From contig JAHDHK010000020.1 of assembly GCA_020631335.1 (NCBI GenBank), positions 1 to 36,138 of the forward strand: a DNA stretch of 36,138 nucleotides, read 5' to 3'. Below, piece by piece: positions 34,843 to 36,138 of this stretch. The notes under the pieces are model-generated. The model saw only the letters and a program-made list of their open reading frames with translations, did no database searches and was not told the origin of the DNA. Source of the DNA: Chromatiales bacterium (lineage in GTDB: Bacteria > Pseudomonadota > Gammaproteobacteria > Granulosicoccales > Granulosicoccaceae). The number at the start of each line of letters is the position of its first letter. Position 1 is the first letter of the stretch. The position numbers were made by a program, and so were the translations under genes.

Positions 34843-36138
34843 ATGTCTGTAGAGCTTCAGGAGCAACCATCAGCGCAAGACGCGCCGGAGCAGGAACTTA
34901 CTGATGGTTTTCATCTGCTTATTGATGCACTGAAGATGAATGACCTGAACACCATTTATGGTGTGCCGGGTATTCCTATTACTGATTTCGGTCGTATAGC
35001 GCAGGCTAATGGCATGCGGGTGCTTTCTTTCCGGCATGAGCAACATGCCGGTAATGCGGCGGCTATAGCGGGTTACCTGACACAAAAGCCGGGTTTATGC
35101 CTGACCGTTTCCGCGCCGGGTTTTCTCAACGGGTTGACCGCGCTTGCCAATGCTACGACCAACTGTTTCCCGATGATCCTGTTAAGCGGATCTTCAGAAC
35201 GTGAAATTGTTGATCTGCAACAAGGCGATTACGAGGAAATGGATCAGCTGGCGATTGCCAAGCCACTATGTAAAGCGGCGTTTCGCGTGTTACACGCCGA
35301 GGATATCGGAATTGCTGTGGCGCGAGCAATTCGCGCTGCAGTGTCCGGTCGGCCCGGCGGTGTGTACCTCGATCTGCCAGCCAAACTTTTCGGTCAAACC
35401 ATGGACGCTGCTGCAGGTGCTGCGTCTCTTGTGAAAGTGGTTGATCCGGCGCCGAGACAGCTGCCGGCACCCGACGCTGTTCAGCGCGCTATTGACTTGC
35501 TCAAGTCGGCTAAAAAACCACTCATCATTCTGGGTAAGGGGGCTGCTTATGCGCAGGCCGATGAAACTGTAAAAGCGTTCGTTGAAAAATCCGGCATACC
35601 TTTTCTGCCAATGAGCATGGCGAAAGGGCTGCTGCCCGATAACCATGCGCAAAGCGCATCAGCTGCGCGATCGCTGGTGCTTAAAGAATCAGATGTCGTT
35701 GTAATGCTGGGGGCTCGTCTGAACTGGTTGTTGTCTCACGGCAAAGGCAAATCATGGGGTGAGCCCGGTTCGAAGAAATTTGTGCAGGTTGATATCGATC
35801 CGCGCGAGATGGACAGCAACGTGGAAATTGCCGCCCCTGTGGTGGGTGACATAGCGTCCTGTCTGGAACAGTTTGTCAGTGCAATGGGCAGTGAATGGTC
35901 GGCTCCACCGACGGAATGGACGACTGCGGTGTATACCAAGCGCGATACTAACGTTGCCAAAATGGATCAGCGTGTAGGCAGCGATACCACGCCGATGGAC
36001 TTTCACACAGCTCTGGGTGCATTGCGTGAGATCATGACTCAACGACCCGACACTATGCTGGTAAACGAGGGCGCTAATACACTCGACTTTGCCCGCAGTG
36101 TGATCAACATGAGTAAACCACGCAAACGACTCGACGTA
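34843..36138 (+). CDS. oxc: Oxalyl-CoA decarboxylase, N-terminal 432 codons
   Basis: ThDP-dependent enzyme that turns oxalyl-CoA into formyl-CoA and CO2. The reading frame runs from ATG 34843 (GGAAGG just upstream) to the window edge, 432 codons of an expected 560-580. The Pyr domain contains [12 protein letters not shown] at about 40-51 and the catalytic Glu66 in [28 protein letters not shown] and [10 protein letters not shown] are family blocks that distinguish it from acetolactate synthase. The ThDP-binding GDG motif would lie past the edge, so the distal part was not seen. The product formyl-CoA is a formate precursor, which links it to the formate dehydrogenase in this window. Confidence 0.93.
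   Translation, partial: MSVELQEQPSAQDAPEQELTDGFHLLIDALKMNDLNTIYGVPGIPITDFGRIAQANGMRVLSFRHEQHAGNAAAIAGYLTQKPGLCLTVSAPGFLNGLTALANATTNCFPMILLSGSSEREIVDLQQGDYEEMDQLAIAKPLCKAAFRVLHAEDIGIAVARAIRAAVSGRPGGVYLDLPAKLFGQTMDAAAGAASLVKVVDPAPRQLPAPDAVQRAIDLLKSAKKPLIILGKGAAYAQADETVKAFVEKSGIPFLPMSMAKGLLPDNHAQSASAARSLVLKESDVVVMLGARLNWLLSHGKGKSWGEPGSKKFVQVDIDPREMDSNVEIAAPVVGDIASCLEQFVSAMGSEWSAPPTEWTTAVYTKRDTNVAKMDQRVGSDTTPMDFHTALGALREIMTQRPDTMLVNEGANTLDFARSVINMSKPRKRLDV

Overview
The window most likely comes from the chromosome of a non-enteric gammaproteobacterium, probably free-living or marine. FabB, Tag, PriA and a full-length HrpA all match gammaproteobacterial proteins in length and catalytic residues. 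The formate dehydrogenase and SucCD instead read most like alphaproteobacterial versions. These comparisons are from memory of the families, not from a search. I see no rRNA, tRNA, CRISPR array, prophage or intact insertion sequence.

Left part (1-9.4 kb): an unidentified C-terminal gene fragment, then fabB (+). A minus-strand run follows: an Ldh-family dehydrogenase with a terminator, a fused Alg14/Alg13-type glycosyltransferase, an exported S41 peptidase, a DUF2288 protein and tag. A WecG/TagA-type glycosyltransferase (+) sits behind a long leader hairpin, and hemH (-) follows. The hemH-priA gap holds an AT-rich tract flanked by consensus DnaA boxes. It looks like a replication origin or a DnaA-controlled promoter and is the most striking non-coding signal in the window.

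Middle part (9.4-17.1 kb): priA, a membrane-anchored SPOR protein and hrpA on the plus strand, closed by a convergent Nudix hydrolase.

Right part (17.2-36.1 kb): mainly small-organic-acid metabolism. otnK-otnC-otnI (minus) would convert 2-oxo-tetronate to dihydroxyacetone phosphate, but otnK carries a one-base frameshift in a run of five G. A quinone oxidoreductase and a LysR regulator follow. Next are a D-2-hydroxyacid dehydrogenase and a two-gene NAD-linked formate dehydrogenase of the FDH1 type, divergent from a shared 128-bp region that contains a LysR-type T-N11-A motif. After a periplasmic ATP-dependent DNA ligase and an overlapping lipoprotein/outer-membrane protein pair come sucCD (minus), a GntR/FCD regulator with a perfect 14-bp palindrome at its predicted transcription start, and the first 432 codons of oxalyl-CoA decarboxylase, cut by the window edge.

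Inferred working model: oxalyl-CoA is decarboxylated to formyl-CoA, formate is released and oxidised by the formate dehydrogenase to give NADH, and the nearby hydroxyacid dehydrogenase may use NADH to reduce glyoxylate or hydroxypyruvate. A formyl-CoA transferase, expected next to oxc, would have to lie outside the window.
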